17,021 bases of DNA from an uncultured Oscillospiraceae bacterium (GTDB taxonomy: Bacteria; Bacillota; Clostridia; Oscillospirales; Acutalibacteraceae): assembly GCA_902495835.1 (NCBI GenBank), contig CABUYS010000021.1:1-17021 (forward strand). The letters are read 5' to 3'. The notes under the pieces are model-generated. The model was not told where the DNA came from. It did no database searches and was given only the letters and a program-made list of their open reading frames with translations. Of this stretch, positions 9,373 through 16,310 are shown piece by piece. The position numbers and the translations under genes are program-made. Positions within the stretch are counted from its first letter, which is position 1. Each line of letters opens with the position of its first letter.

Positions 9373-11598
9373 TTATTCTTCTTCGTCTTCACCGACTAAT
9401 GTAAATCTCTCTTCATAGAGGTCATAATTTACATGCACTTTTTTACCTTTATAGTAATCTTTTTCTCCTGTTTCTTTTTCTTTGTCACTTATTTTTTCAA
9501 TTGCTTTGCTCAAAAGTTGTTTTTTAAGCACATTAATGTATCTCGATTTTTTATTTTTGTCTTTACGTTTTGCGATTTTAGCCATATTTTCCAAAGATTT
9601 CGAATCTATTACCATATCCATGCTACCTTCTTTACGGTCAGCAAAATTAGAAACAAAATCTTTTAGAATATCTTTTTCTATAATTTCTTTGTATTTTTTG
9701 AGTTTCAAATCATCTTCTTTCTTTTCATCTTCGTCGAGTATTGTAAACTCTTCTGTATCGGGGTCATAGGTTACATAGACTTCTTTACCGTCATAATAAT
9801 CTTCGTCTCCAGTTTGTTTCATTTTATCGTTCGTTTTATCTATCGCTTTATCAACCAAAGCACCCCTAATAGCAGTATCAATATATCTTGCTCCTTGATT
9901 TTTAGATCTTACCACTTTAGCCATATTCCTCAAGCATTCATCATCTATAATCATTTTCATACCGACTACGGCAGCCCAATACTCAACTACCTCATTTCTG
10001 ATTTCTTTATCTATAATTTTCACGTAATCTTCGACTGACAAATCTTCAAACTCAACAATATGCAATCTGTTGAGGAAAGATTTATCGTGTTTTACGTGAG
10101 TACGATCGATTTCCTTAATATTGTCCCCTTCTTTAGGACCTTTGAGTCCCAAAGAATCTGCGCTTTCGTTGGATGTTAAAATAATTGTTATTCCCGAACA
10201 ATCGATAGTTTGTCCTTTGACATTAACAATACCATTATCATTTATGGTTCGTATAACCTCGTCAAGAGCCGGAGTACACATTTTATCATATTCGTTAATT
10301 ACAACTACTCCGTTACGATTTTTGTCAAGATATTTTACTAAATTTTTAGGCTCAGAAACCACGCTGTTGGAATCACCCATTCCAAAGCCGCCTCTCCAAG
10401 AACTATAACCACGATTCATTCCGAAAAGCTGTTCCACTACGCTTTCAGAGCTTTCTCTGTCCACTTCCGAAGCGGAGATGGTAAATACATCAGAAGTATT
10501 TGACAATACTTTGTATTTTGCCAATCCCTCTGCCATCAAAGTTTTACCTACACCCGAAGGACCCGCAAAATAAAGGATATCTCCGTGATTGTATTTAGTT
10601 CCGTTGTATCTTGCTTGATTTCTCTTATGCACAATTTTATTAACAATTTCTTTTATTTGTTTCTTAGCACGGTTTTGTCCTGCAATTGTTTTTAAAAGTT
10701 CTTCGAGATTTGCTTGTGAGTCTCTATAATCAATCTCTTCATCAGAAAATTTACTATCTATCCACTTCTTTATTGCTAAAATCTTACCTTTTAATTTCTT
10801 CATAGGCCATGTAGCACTAGCGATTTGATTCACTCTTTTGCTAAAACGGGCAACGCCGTCCACAGCGCTAAATAGCACACTCAATACAACTGAAACCGGG
10901 ACTGCCTTTTCGTTAACAAATTTTCCCGCTGATTTTATGAATTTTGTAAAAGTACCTTCGCCTCCATTCGAACTCGATGGATTTGCTAAAACACCTACAC
11001 CTGGATCAGCCGGATTCGGTTGTTGCTGATTTGAGTCATTGTTTGTACCACCTTGTCCTTTATTTGAGTCTCCCGAATTTCCTCCTGCTCCTTCTTTAGG
11101 CCAATTAGCACCAATAAAGTAGCACAAGGCTAATAGCGCAACAGCGCTTCCTGCCACTCCGGCATACGCAAAATAGCGTTTATATTTTTGCCAAAAACTT
11201 GATTTTTTATGGTGCTTTTTAGAAACAGCCGGAGGCTGTGTTTTAACTTCTTCCGCAGCTCTAACCGCCGGAACAATAGGAGAAGCTAGTGTCACCATAG
11301 ACAGCGAAAGTGCCAAAGCCTTACTGTAATTAGACTTTCTTTTTCCTCCCGAAATGTTATTCAAATTAGTTTTTTCATTCAAATCTATTTTTTTATCTAA
11401 ATTTATTTCTTTATCAATTTCTTCAAAACCAGGTATATCAATATTTTCCAAAAATTCCTCAAACTCCTGTAAAGTATATCCCCCGTGAACGGATATACAA
11501 AAATTATATGCGTCTTCCAAAGTCTCTGCTTGATACAGCTTTTCAAAGAGTTCCTCACTGTCTAAAATTTTTAAAATTGCTGTTTCAATATTGCTCAT
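9373..11598 (-). CDS. Nif11-leader / transmembrane / Clp-like AAA+ ATPase fusion protein
   Basis: A 741-residue protein of unusual layout. Residues 1-52 match the Nif11-type leader of ribosomal peptide precursors (DSEELFEKLYQAETLEDAYN), with a double glycine at 84-85 (NISGGKRK). A hydrophobic stretch ending in an AxA-like site spans 93-114, a transmembrane segment 143-163, a Gly/Asn/Gln-rich linker 167-215, and a third hydrophobic stretch 232-248. Then comes a ClpA/ClpB-type AAA+ module: Walker A GPSGVGKT (346-353), Walker B VVVINE (431-436) with Asn in place of Asp, sensor 1 TSN (475-477), arginine finger in FLNR (R511), and sensor 2 GAR (R571). The C-terminal domain occurs twice in tandem (about 524-624 and 634-738). 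The ATG follows AGGGGGT. The protein is probably membrane-anchored and could remodel, unfold or translocate a partner. The function is unknown; the domain calls are from sight only. Confidence 0.85.
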   Translation of the reverse strand: MSNIETAILKILDSEELFEKLYQAETLEDAYNFCISVHGGYTLQEFEEFLENIDIPGFEEIDKEINLDKKIDLNEKTNLNNISGGKRKSNYSKALALSLSMVTLASPIVPAVRAAEEVKTQPPAVSKKHHKKSSFWQKYKRYFAYAGVAGSAVALLALCYFIGANWPKEGAGGNSGDSNKGQGGTNNDSNQQQPNPADPGVGVLANPSSSNGGEGTFTKFIKSAGKFVNEKAVPVSVVLSVLFSAVDGVARFSKRVNQIASATWPMKKLKGKILAIKKWIDSKFSDEEIDYRDSQANLEELLKTIAGQNRAKKQIKEIVNKIVHKRNQARYNGTKYNHGDILYFAGPSGVGKTLMAEGLAKYKVLSNTSDVFTISASEVDRESSESVVEQLFGMNRGYSSWRGGFGMGDSNSVVSEPKNLVKYLDKNRNGVVVINEYDKMCTPALDEVIRTINDNGIVNVKGQTIDCSGITIILTSNESADSLGLKGPKEGDNIKEIDRTHVKHDKSFLNRLHIVEFEDLSVEDYVKIIDKEIRNEVVEYWAAVVGMKMIIDDECLRNMAKVVRSKNQGARYIDTAIRGALVDKAIDKTNDKMKQTGDEDYYDGKEVYVTYDPDTEEFTILDEDEKKEDDLKLKKYKEIIEKDILKDFVSNFADRKEGSMDMVIDSKSLENMAKIAKRKDKNKKSRYINVLKKQLLSKAIEKISDKEKETGEKDYYKGKKVHVNYDLYEERFTLVGEDEEE

Positions 11599-11659
11599 AA
11601 CATACCCCCTGCACTGATTTTTATATATTTAAATCAAATCAAAACTCAAATATAGTTAT

Positions 11660-11687
11660 ATATTACAAAATCTAGCAGAAAAGTCAA
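11660..11687 (-). promoter_or_regulatory. Promoter of the Nif11-AAA+ gene
   Basis: TTGACT (11687-11682) and TAATAT (11665-11660) are separated by 16 bp and read toward the AAA+ start 62 bp downstream. This is a good sigma-A-type match in the 168-bp divergent region shared with the small Cys-rich gene. Confidence 0.55.
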
Positions 11688-11713
11688 TACCTAAAATTAA
11701 TTTGTAACCAAAT

Positions 11714-11744
11714 TTTACATGACTTAATAGTATGTTAGTGTAAA
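11714..11744. promoter_or_regulatory. Inverted repeat TTTACA/TGTAAA before the Cys-rich gene
   Basis: TTTACA at 11714-11719 and TGTAAA at 11739-11744 form a perfect 6-bp inverted repeat with centres about 25 bp apart, just upstream of the ribosome binding site at 11751-11756. It could be an operator, or the left arm could act as a -35 box. No clear -10 at standard spacing was found, so the promoter of the small gene remains unassigned. Confidence 0.25.
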
Positions 11745-11766
11745 CATTAAAAGGAGGAATTCATAC

Positions 11767-11898
11767 ATGTGTAATAACTTTTTTGGTGGAAACAATTGCT
11801 GTTTCATAATTGTACTCATCCTTATCATCTGCTGCTGCTGCGGTGGAGACGACGGCTGTGGCTGCAACAACGGCTGTGGCTGCGGTTGTGGTGGCTAA
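11767..11898 (+). CDS. Cysteine-rich single-pass membrane mini-protein (43 aa)
   Basis: A 43-codon gene starting MCNNFFGGNNCC, preceded by a perfect AGGAGG ribosome binding site and followed within 30 bp by a strong intrinsic terminator, which together make it convincing as a real transcript. The protein has a short Asn/Gly head, a hydrophobic segment (about residues 13-21, FIIVLILII), four consecutive cysteines (22-25), and a Gly/Cys/Asn/Asp tail. In all, 12 of 43 residues are Cys. Such tails suggest metal binding, lipidation or membrane-interface anchoring. The layout recalls small Gly/Cys-rich membrane proteins of Firmicutes, but no specific family is recognised. It diverges from the Nif11-AAA+ gene across 168 bp, which may mean shared regulation or nothing more. 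Confidence 0.75.
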   Translation: MCNNFFGGNNCCFIIVLILIICCCCGGDDGCGCNNGCGCGCGG

Positions 11899-11921
11899 TA
11901 ACCCCAAAATATATTTTAAAG

Positions 11922-11949
11922 GTCGCTTCCAATAGGAAGCGGCTTTTTT
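11922..11949 (+). terminator. Intrinsic terminator of the Cys-rich mini-gene
   Basis: A 9-bp stem GTCGCTTCC/GGAAGCGGC (one G-T pair), loop AATA, is followed by six T residues. It lies 23 bp after the stop codon of the 43-aa gene and marks a short monocistronic transcript. Confidence 0.9.
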
Positions 11950-12202
11950 ATTTCAAACAACCATTTAAAAGTTAGGATATAAGTTATACACTATTTATAA
12001 AATTTATCTTTACACCTCCGAAAATTAAATAATTTAATTTTAATATAATACGATAATTATAATAACATAATTAATCGCTTTAGTGACAAACAAACTTTAT
12101 TTATTTTTAAAATAAACTACTGTGTACTTTATTTAAAAATACACAGTTTCGCTTTAAATAAAAATAAATTCAAATTAACTACAACAATTAAGCTTAAATA
12201 TC
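11950..12202. other. AT-rich spacer without a gene
   Basis: Between the two terminator hairpins the DNA is extremely AT-rich, with simple palindromes such as AAATTAAATAATTTAATTT around 12023-12045. One orphan minus-strand GGAGGTG (12013-12019) has no usable start codon after it. No coding frame or promoter could be supported. Confidence 0.5.
12119..12147 (-). terminator. Probable terminator downstream of the rRNA methyltransferase
   Basis: ACTGTGTA at 12119-12126 and TACACAGT at 12140-12147 form a perfect 8-bp stem with a 13-nt AT loop, 56 bp beyond the methyltransferase stop codon. On the minus strand it is followed by AGTTTATTTT, an imperfect U-rich tail. Confidence 0.6.
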
Positions 12203-13585
12203 TTAGAATGCTTTATTATCAACCGCTTCCCTATACAGCAAAACAATCGTTTCAACGTGAGGGGTTCGTGGAAACAAATCAACAGGAATGACTTTGCAAA
12301 TTTTATATTTTTCCGTGCAAAGCTTTTTTAAATCTTTTGCAAGAGTCGCAGGATTACAAGATATGTAAAGTATCTTTTCGGGAAAAACTTCAATCAAATC
12401 TTGCAAAACACTCTCCGAGCACCCTTTTCGCGGAGGATCCAATATTACTGCGTCGATTTTTAAATTTGAAAAATTTTTAAATACTTCTTTTGAATCCGAA
12501 CAGATAAATTTCGCGTTTGAAACATTATTTAATAAAGCATTTTCACGAGCGTCCATTACAGCTTTTTCAACTATTTCCGCTCCGATTATTTTATCAGCCT
12601 CATTCGACATAGTAAGTCCGATAGTTCCTATTCCGCAGTATAAATCTAAAAGTGTTTCGTTGCCTTTAAGATCTAAAACTTGTCTGCCTAAAGTATAGAG
12701 CTTTTCCGTTTGATCATGGTTTACTTGATAAAAAGACTCCGGAGAAATTTTAAATTTAAATCCGCAAAGAGCATCCGTTATACTGCTTGCTCCCCAAATA
12801 TTTTGAAACTTTTTCCCTAAAATGACGTTTGTGCGTTCAGGATTATAATTTACAATTATGCTTTTAATGTTTTCAAATTTTTTTGTAAGTAAACTTACAA
12901 GTTCTTTAGAAAACGGCAAAACTTTTCTATTTGCAACTATACACACCATTATTTCTTCGCAATTTTGCGAGCAACGAAGATATATGTGCCTCACGACGCC
13001 TATTCCGCTATTTTCGTTATAGGGAAGTATTTTATATTTTTTCATCCAAGATTTTATTTCTGAAATTATCTCATCAAAAACTTTCGGATGAAGTTTACAA
13101 CTTTCACATGACATAATATTGTGACTATGTAAACCGTAAAACCCGGAAATTATATTTCCTTCTTTATCGTTACCAACAGGAACTTGCACTTTATTTCTGT
13201 ATCCGATATTTTTTAAAGCACCGCAAATATCTTGAATTGGTATGTTTTTAAAACCTCCGATACGTTCCAAGCAATCCTTAACATGCTTTTGCTTAATTTT
13301 AAGTTCGGCTTCGTAAGAAATATGTCTAAACGCACATCCTCCGCATTTACTGTAAACAGGGCAATCAATTTGAATTCTGTCAGGCGAACAATTAATAATT
13401 TCTTGCAGTTTTCCTATAAGGTAATTGCTTTTTACCTTTATAATTTTAGCTAAAACTTTATCCCCAATCGCACATTTGGGGACAAACACCGCTATGTTAT
13501 TCCATCTTCCGATTCCAATTCCCTCAATAGTAACGTCATCTATGGTAACTTCTATAACATCATTCTTTTTTATCTCTAAATTCAT
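12203..13585 (-). CDS. rlmD: 23S rRNA (uracil-5-)-methyltransferase, RlmD/RumA (RlmCD) family
   Basis: This SAM-dependent enzyme makes 5-methyluridine in 23S rRNA; Firmicutes relatives can modify both the U747 and U1939 positions. The 460-residue protein has an N-terminal TRAM RNA-binding domain (to about residue 62), the four Fe-S ligand cysteines (C75, C81 and C84 in CPVYSKCGGC, and C163), a SAM-binding loop LLDLYCGIGTIGL (about 312-324), DPPRKG (about 383-388), the nucleophile in ISCNPATLAKD (C410), and the base in HVETIVLL (E445). All catalytic residues are present. The ATG at 13585 and the GTG just before it (13588) are both usable with AAGGA upstream. A candidate promoter lies at 13620-13648 and a terminator at 12119-12147, so the gene is probably monocistronic. 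Confidence 0.95.
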   Translation of the reverse strand: MNLEIKKNDVIEVTIDDVTIEGIGIGRWNNIAVFVPKCAIGDKVLAKIIKVKSNYLIGKLQEIINCSPDRIQIDCPVYSKCGGCAFRHISYEAELKIKQKHVKDCLERIGGFKNIPIQDICGALKNIGYRNKVQVPVGNDKEGNIISGFYGLHSHNIMSCESCKLHPKVFDEIISEIKSWMKKYKILPYNENSGIGVVRHIYLRCSQNCEEIMVCIVANRKVLPFSKELVSLLTKKFENIKSIIVNYNPERTNVILGKKFQNIWGASSITDALCGFKFKISPESFYQVNHDQTEKLYTLGRQVLDLKGNETLLDLYCGIGTIGLTMSNEADKIIGAEIVEKAVMDARENALLNNVSNAKFICSDSKEVFKNFSNLKIDAVILDPPRKGCSESVLQDLIEVFPEKILYISCNPATLAKDLKKLCTEKYKICKVIPVDLFPRTPHVETIVLLYREAVDNKAF

Positions 13586-13619
13586 CACAGCATATTCCTT
13601 TTATCAAACTTTAAAGCGT

Positions 13620-13648
13620 ATAGTACCACAAATAAAAAAATTTTTAAA
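13620..13648 (-). promoter_or_regulatory. Promoter of the rRNA methyltransferase gene
   Basis: An extended -10, TGGTACTAT (TACTAT at 13625-13620), lies 17 bp from a -35-like TTTAAA (13648-13643). It is 34 bp upstream of the start codon, in an otherwise AT-rich gap. The extended TG makes up for the weak -35. Confidence 0.5.
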
Positions 13649-13755
13649 CCATTGCATTTTTATATATTTTAAAATTAAATTAAAGCATATAAAGTTTAAT
13701 ACTTTTGTAGTTTGAAGATATCCTTATAAATAAAACGATCCATTTAAAAAGTTTT

Positions 13756-14067
13756 TCAATTAACATTTCGAAAAAATTCGGTGTGAAAAATTACTTCCTT
13801 ACCAAGGTTTTGAGCAAACTCTATCTCCTTCTTTACCTGCGAACCAATATATCCTTGAATATTAACCACATAAATAGCGTCTGATAATTCTATTTTTTTA
13901 AAATGTGCCGAATTTAAAGCAATTATTTCATCTTTGCTCAAGTTTAATTTTCCTTCGTTATACACACATTGTAACACATTCATATCATATTTCGTCTCTA
14001 AAATGAAAGCAATTTCTTTCATTTCTTTTTCAAATTTCATGCTTCCACATACTGTGACCGTTTTCAA
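13756..14067 (-). CDS. Small nucleoside 2-deoxyribosyltransferase-like protein
   Basis: A 103-residue protein whose start is TTG at 14067, fixed by a strong GGAGG seven bases upstream. It begins KTVTVCGSMKF, the typical first strand and glycine turn of nucleoside 2-deoxyribosyltransferase-like folds. It ends with SDAIYVVNIQGYIGSQVKKEIEFAQNLGKEVIF, matching the family pattern in which an Asp (D63) and a Glu in a KEIEFA helix (E81) line the ribose site. Members cleave or transfer N-glycosidic bonds, or are uncharacterised nucleotide-sensing relatives. It is shorter than classic transferases (about 150 aa), so activity is uncertain. It stands between the methyltransferase and an island-like region, with no obvious operon partner. 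The family assignment is fairly secure, the substrate unknown. Confidence 0.8.
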   Translation of the reverse strand: MKTVTVCGSMKFEKEMKEIAFILETKYDMNVLQCVYNEGKLNLSKDEIIALNSAHFKKIELSDAIYVVNIQGYIGSQVKKEIEFAQNLGKEVIFHTEFFRNVN

Positions 14068-14243
14068 TTTTTTACCTCCAAAAAGTGTGACTTGTAATTC
14101 TTTCCACTTTAAAAAATGGAAAACATCAATCGAAATTACCCATTCATTCTATCAATAGAGAATATCGTTTTATTTTTAATTAAATTTTAGATATTTTTAT
14201 CGTGAAAAGCAATCTCGTAAACTTTTGTTAAATTGTTATTCAT

Positions 14244-14295
14244 AGCCAAACTTCAACATCATTGCGCTTAATCAATATGAAGTTTTGGCTTTTTA
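14244..14295 (+). terminator. Orphan plus-strand intrinsic terminator
   Basis: AGCCAAACTTCA (14244-14255) pairs with TGAAGTTTTGGCT (14278-14290, one bulge) and is followed by TTTTT. No plus-strand gene lies upstream, since both neighbours are on the minus strand. It may end a small unannotated RNA or be the leftover end of a lost gene. The rest of 14068-14379 is AT-rich, with no coding frame supported. Confidence 0.6.
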
Positions 14296-14316
14296 TAGTT
14301 TAAAAGTATACATATA

Positions 14317-14361
14317 AATAAAAAGCCCTTTTGAGAAAGAATTTTTCCTCTCTCAAAGGGC
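14317..14361 (-). terminator. Intrinsic terminator of the Cys-rich hypothetical gene
   Basis: On the minus strand GCCCTTTGAGAGAG pairs with CTTTCTCAAAAGGGC across a short A/T loop and is followed by TTTTTATTTAT. It lies about 19 bp beyond the stop codon of the 14380-14817 gene. Confidence 0.85.
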
Positions 14362-14379
14362 AAGTTGACAAACTGGAAT

Positions 14380-14817
14380 TTAGCGTTCACCCATATATTG
14401 TTTTATTTCATCAGGCATCAATTTTCGTACTTCTGTGTGTGGATACTCTTTATACTTTCCAGCACTAAACACAAGTATCATTTGCCTGCATTTCTTGTCT
14501 TTATTCTTTTTCAAGAATAGATTTAACTCATCATTACCTGTAAATATTTTATAAGATACTCCTCCTTTATTGTTCTCTATCTCATAAATACCACATGAAC
14601 TTTTCGTTGTATAATCGGCTGTTCGCAAATAAAGCTTTGCAATTTCCAATGACTTAAAAGGAAAATTCCATCTTTGTAATCCTCTGTTTGGGTCATGTTC
14701 AATACAAATACAACGTCCACAAGTTCCACAAATATATTGAGTGTGGTTTTCTAAGCAGTCCAATGGATTTAGTAATGGCGTTATTCTGTTTTCATCAGAG
14801 TAACATTCCTCACACAC
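14380..14817 (-). CDS. Hypothetical protein with N-terminal Cys clusters (possible zinc site)
   Basis: A 145-residue protein starting at GTG (14817), with AAGGAG ten bases upstream. The N-terminal third holds CEEC (residues 2-5), then C-x2-C-x2-C-x-C (YICGTCGRCICIEHD, about 29-41), an arrangement suggesting a small zinc-binding fold. The rest reads as a compact domain (SLEIAKLYLRTADYTTKSSCGIYEI) and ends in MPDEIKQYMGER. It is not recognised with confidence. Similar conserved hypothetical proteins occur in clostridial genomes, often near mobile-island genes. It is a single-gene unit with its own terminator at 14317-14361. Confidence 0.7.
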   Translation of the reverse strand: MCEECYSDENRITPLLNPLDCLENHTQYICGTCGRCICIEHDPNRGLQRWNFPFKSLEIAKLYLRTADYTTKSSCGIYEIENNKGGVSYKIFTGNDELNLFLKKNKDKKCRQMILVFSAGKYKEYPHTEVRKLMPDEIKQYMGER

Positions 14818-15132
14818 TTTCTTTTCACTCCTTATAAAATTCCGATTGAGATTTCACCTGTTTTAGGGAATTTAATAACTGTTATATTTTGTTATTAAAT
14901 TCTCTGCAAACCCTTGAAAACACTGGATTTATCGCAGGTGAGCTTTCCCTTATTGTTTCCCTTGTGTTATATCGTCCCGTCAGCGTTTACGAACTCTGAT
15001 AAGGGCAAATACAAGGGCAAGAAAAATCTATAAAACAGTATAACACAAAATAAAAGTGACATGGTGAACTGATTGAAATGCTTCTGATTTTTGTAACAAA
15101 TGACTGATTGAATGATAAGGAGATTCTATACG
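14818..15132. other. Gene-free spacer with repeat signals
   Basis: No coding frame is supported. The stretch carries the GTG-gene ribosome binding site at its left edge, the paired AAGGG repeats at 14944-15020, and the ribosome binding site of the DUF6061-like gene at 15116-15121. It separates two divergently transcribed genes and should contain both promoters, but no convincing -35/-10 pair was found. Confidence 0.5.
14944..15020. repeat. Two inverted pairs of AAGGGnAA repeats with 12-bp period
   Basis: On the plus strand AAGGGCAA occurs at 15001-15008 and 15013-15020, start to start 12 bp. On the minus strand AAGGGAAA occurs twice, also 12 bp apart (plus-strand TTTCCCTT at 14944-14951 and 14956-14963). 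The pairs face each other around about 14982. Short direct repeats with near-helical period in inverted blocks are typical of protein-binding arrays, such as integrase arm sites or regulator operators. The repeat is seen; the ligand is unknown. Confidence 0.5.
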
Positions 15133-15372
15133 ATGAGAACAATATTTGCAGAATACAATCCACACAGAAACAGCATTGATATTTATACTTCTGCTGGTTA
15201 TATGCTCCGCATTGACTGTTGGGAAGCCGAAAAGGATTTAAAAACCACACCCGGATCAGACTGTGCATTGAACGCACTTGCCATTGATAAACCGCTTGAA
15301 TATGCAAAATTATATCTTGATGAAACAATGCAGATATGGGTAGATGCAGAAGATTCATTAGAACTATGGTGA
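15133..15372 (+). CDS. DUF6061-like small protein
   Basis: A 79-residue protein beginning MRTIFAEYNPHRNSIDIYTS and ending in VDAEDSLELW. The text matches, by recall, a family of short conserved proteins (DUF6061) frequent in integrative elements and genomic islands of Clostridia; no function is known. The ATG at 15133 is chosen because AAGGAG lies ten bases upstream at 15116-15121. An in-frame ATG at 15112 lies before that site and is not preceded by one. The protein is acidic and has no membrane segment or signal peptide. It diverges from the Cys-rich gene at 14817. Confidence 0.8.
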   Translation: MRTIFAEYNPHRNSIDIYTSAGYMLRIDCWEAEKDLKTTPGSDCALNALAIDKPLEYAKLYLDETMQIWVDAEDSLELW

Positions 15373-15479
15373 TTTTTTCAACAGCACTAAGGTTACTTTT
15401 TCCCAATCTCATTTATTGAGAATCGTCTTTTTACCGTGCATATATATTCAATATCTTTTTATCTATTATAATGAAATCA

Positions 15480-15502
15480 AGGGCTGGTCTAATGCCAGCC
15501 CT
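15480..15502. repeat. GC-rich hairpin AGGGCTGG/CCAGCCCT
   Basis: A perfect 8-bp stem with a 7-nt loop (TCTAATG) lies between the convergent DUF6061-like gene and the 15596-15979 gene. Neither side has a proper T-run (ACAAAAATG on plus, TGATTTC on minus), so it is at best a weak terminator for either gene. The remainder of 15373-15595 is AT-rich without a supported gene. Confidence 0.5.
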
Positions 15503-15595
15503 ACAAAAATGAAAATTCACATAGAAAATAAATTTACAATTTTTCCGATATAAACCTGTTATCAACAAATACAAACATAATTTATATTATCGTAT

Positions 15596-15979
15596 CTATT
15601 GATATGATATGTATTTCAAAGAGTTACCAGAAGTTTTTGAAAACTTTTCCCTTGTGATATTATCTAAAGCTCCTAATTTTATACTTTTCCCATGATGGAG
15701 CAGCTTATTTGACCGTATCTTTAATAGCTGTATTTTTGTAATTAGATGTAACACCACCGGATTTTCATCCGTTGAATCATCCGCATATTTAAGACAATAA
15801 GAAAGACCGGTGCCATTACCTCCTGTCCACAACATATTATCTGTTGTGAATATCTGATATACCTTCGGTGTTTCTGCCGTATAAAATGTCTTTTCCCCAG
15901 ATGCAGGCGTTTTCATATTATTGCCTTTTTGTTGGCGGTACATTGAAGATACCGTATTTAGACCAGAACCAATGTGCAT
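15596..15979 (-). CDS. Conserved island-type hypothetical protein, C-terminus possibly replaced
   Basis: A 127-residue protein translated from ATG at 15979 with GGAGG nine bases upstream. The N-terminal half (GSGLNTVSSMYRQQ, then TTDNMLWTGGNGTGLSYCLK and YADDSTDENPVV, to about residue 76) resembles, from memory, longer conserved proteins of clostridial islands. From residue about 77 the text turns into a basic, low-information tail (HLITKIQLLKIRSNKLLHHG) ending at 15596. No other frame continues the expected sequence, so the gene looks truncated or fused by a rearrangement. It is the last gene of a three-gene minus-strand cluster, 21 bp after its neighbour. Confidence 0.65.
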   Translation of the reverse strand: MHIGSGLNTVSSMYRQQKGNNMKTPASGEKTFYTAETPKVYQIFTTDNMLWTGGNGTGLSYCLKYADDSTDENPVVLHLITKIQLLKIRSNKLLHHGKSIKLGALDNITREKFSKTSGNSLKYISYQ

Positions 15980-16000
15980 ACTTCTGTTCCTCCAATCATT

Positions 16001-16297
16001 TTATCTGAATTGTAAATGTACTGCTTCTCTGACTGTTTTCAGTGTCCTTGAAATAGTGTCAAAAAGAGGTGCTATGCCTGGCTTAACTACCGTATGTTTT
16101 GCACGGTCTTTTACATCATGCACTCCAAATCCGTAACACATATTTCTGCCCTCTGCGGAAAAATTCACGGTATCTCTGTCTTTATGTACATTTGAACTGC
16201 TTTTTTCTGCATTTATGTGTTCCCGCATTTCAGAATTTATTTTATATCCATCATACTGAAACGCCTTACTCTGCCTACTGTAAACTTCCAACGACAT
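16001..16297 (-). CDS. Hypothetical protein of the island cluster
   Basis: A 98-residue protein (MSLEVYSRQSKAFQYDGYKI at the start) with a strong AGGAGG eight bases before its ATG. It is polar, without membrane segments. The middle contains DTVNFSAEGRNM, which resembles short segments seen in other small proteins of such clusters. No family is recognised. It lies 13 bp after the DUF6033-like gene and 21 bp before the next gene, so the three are probably one operon. Confidence 0.65.
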   Translation of the reverse strand: MSLEVYSRQSKAFQYDGYKINSEMREHINAEKSSSNVHKDRDTVNFSAEGRNMCYGFGVHDVKDRAKHTVVKPGIAPLFDTISRTLKTVREAVHLQFR

Positions 16298-16310
16298 ATC
16301 CGTGTCCTCC

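Noticed and set aside
14987..15412. 141-aa minus-strand frame overlapping the DUF6061-like gene
   Set aside because: It has no ribosome binding site and low-complexity Cys/Ser/Phe-rich text. The plus-strand gene has a good ribosome binding site and recognisable sequence.
15480..15502. tRNA or attachment-site arm in the AGGGCTGG hairpin
   Set aside because: No cloverleaf or second copy of the sequence is visible in the window; it is only a simple stem-loop.
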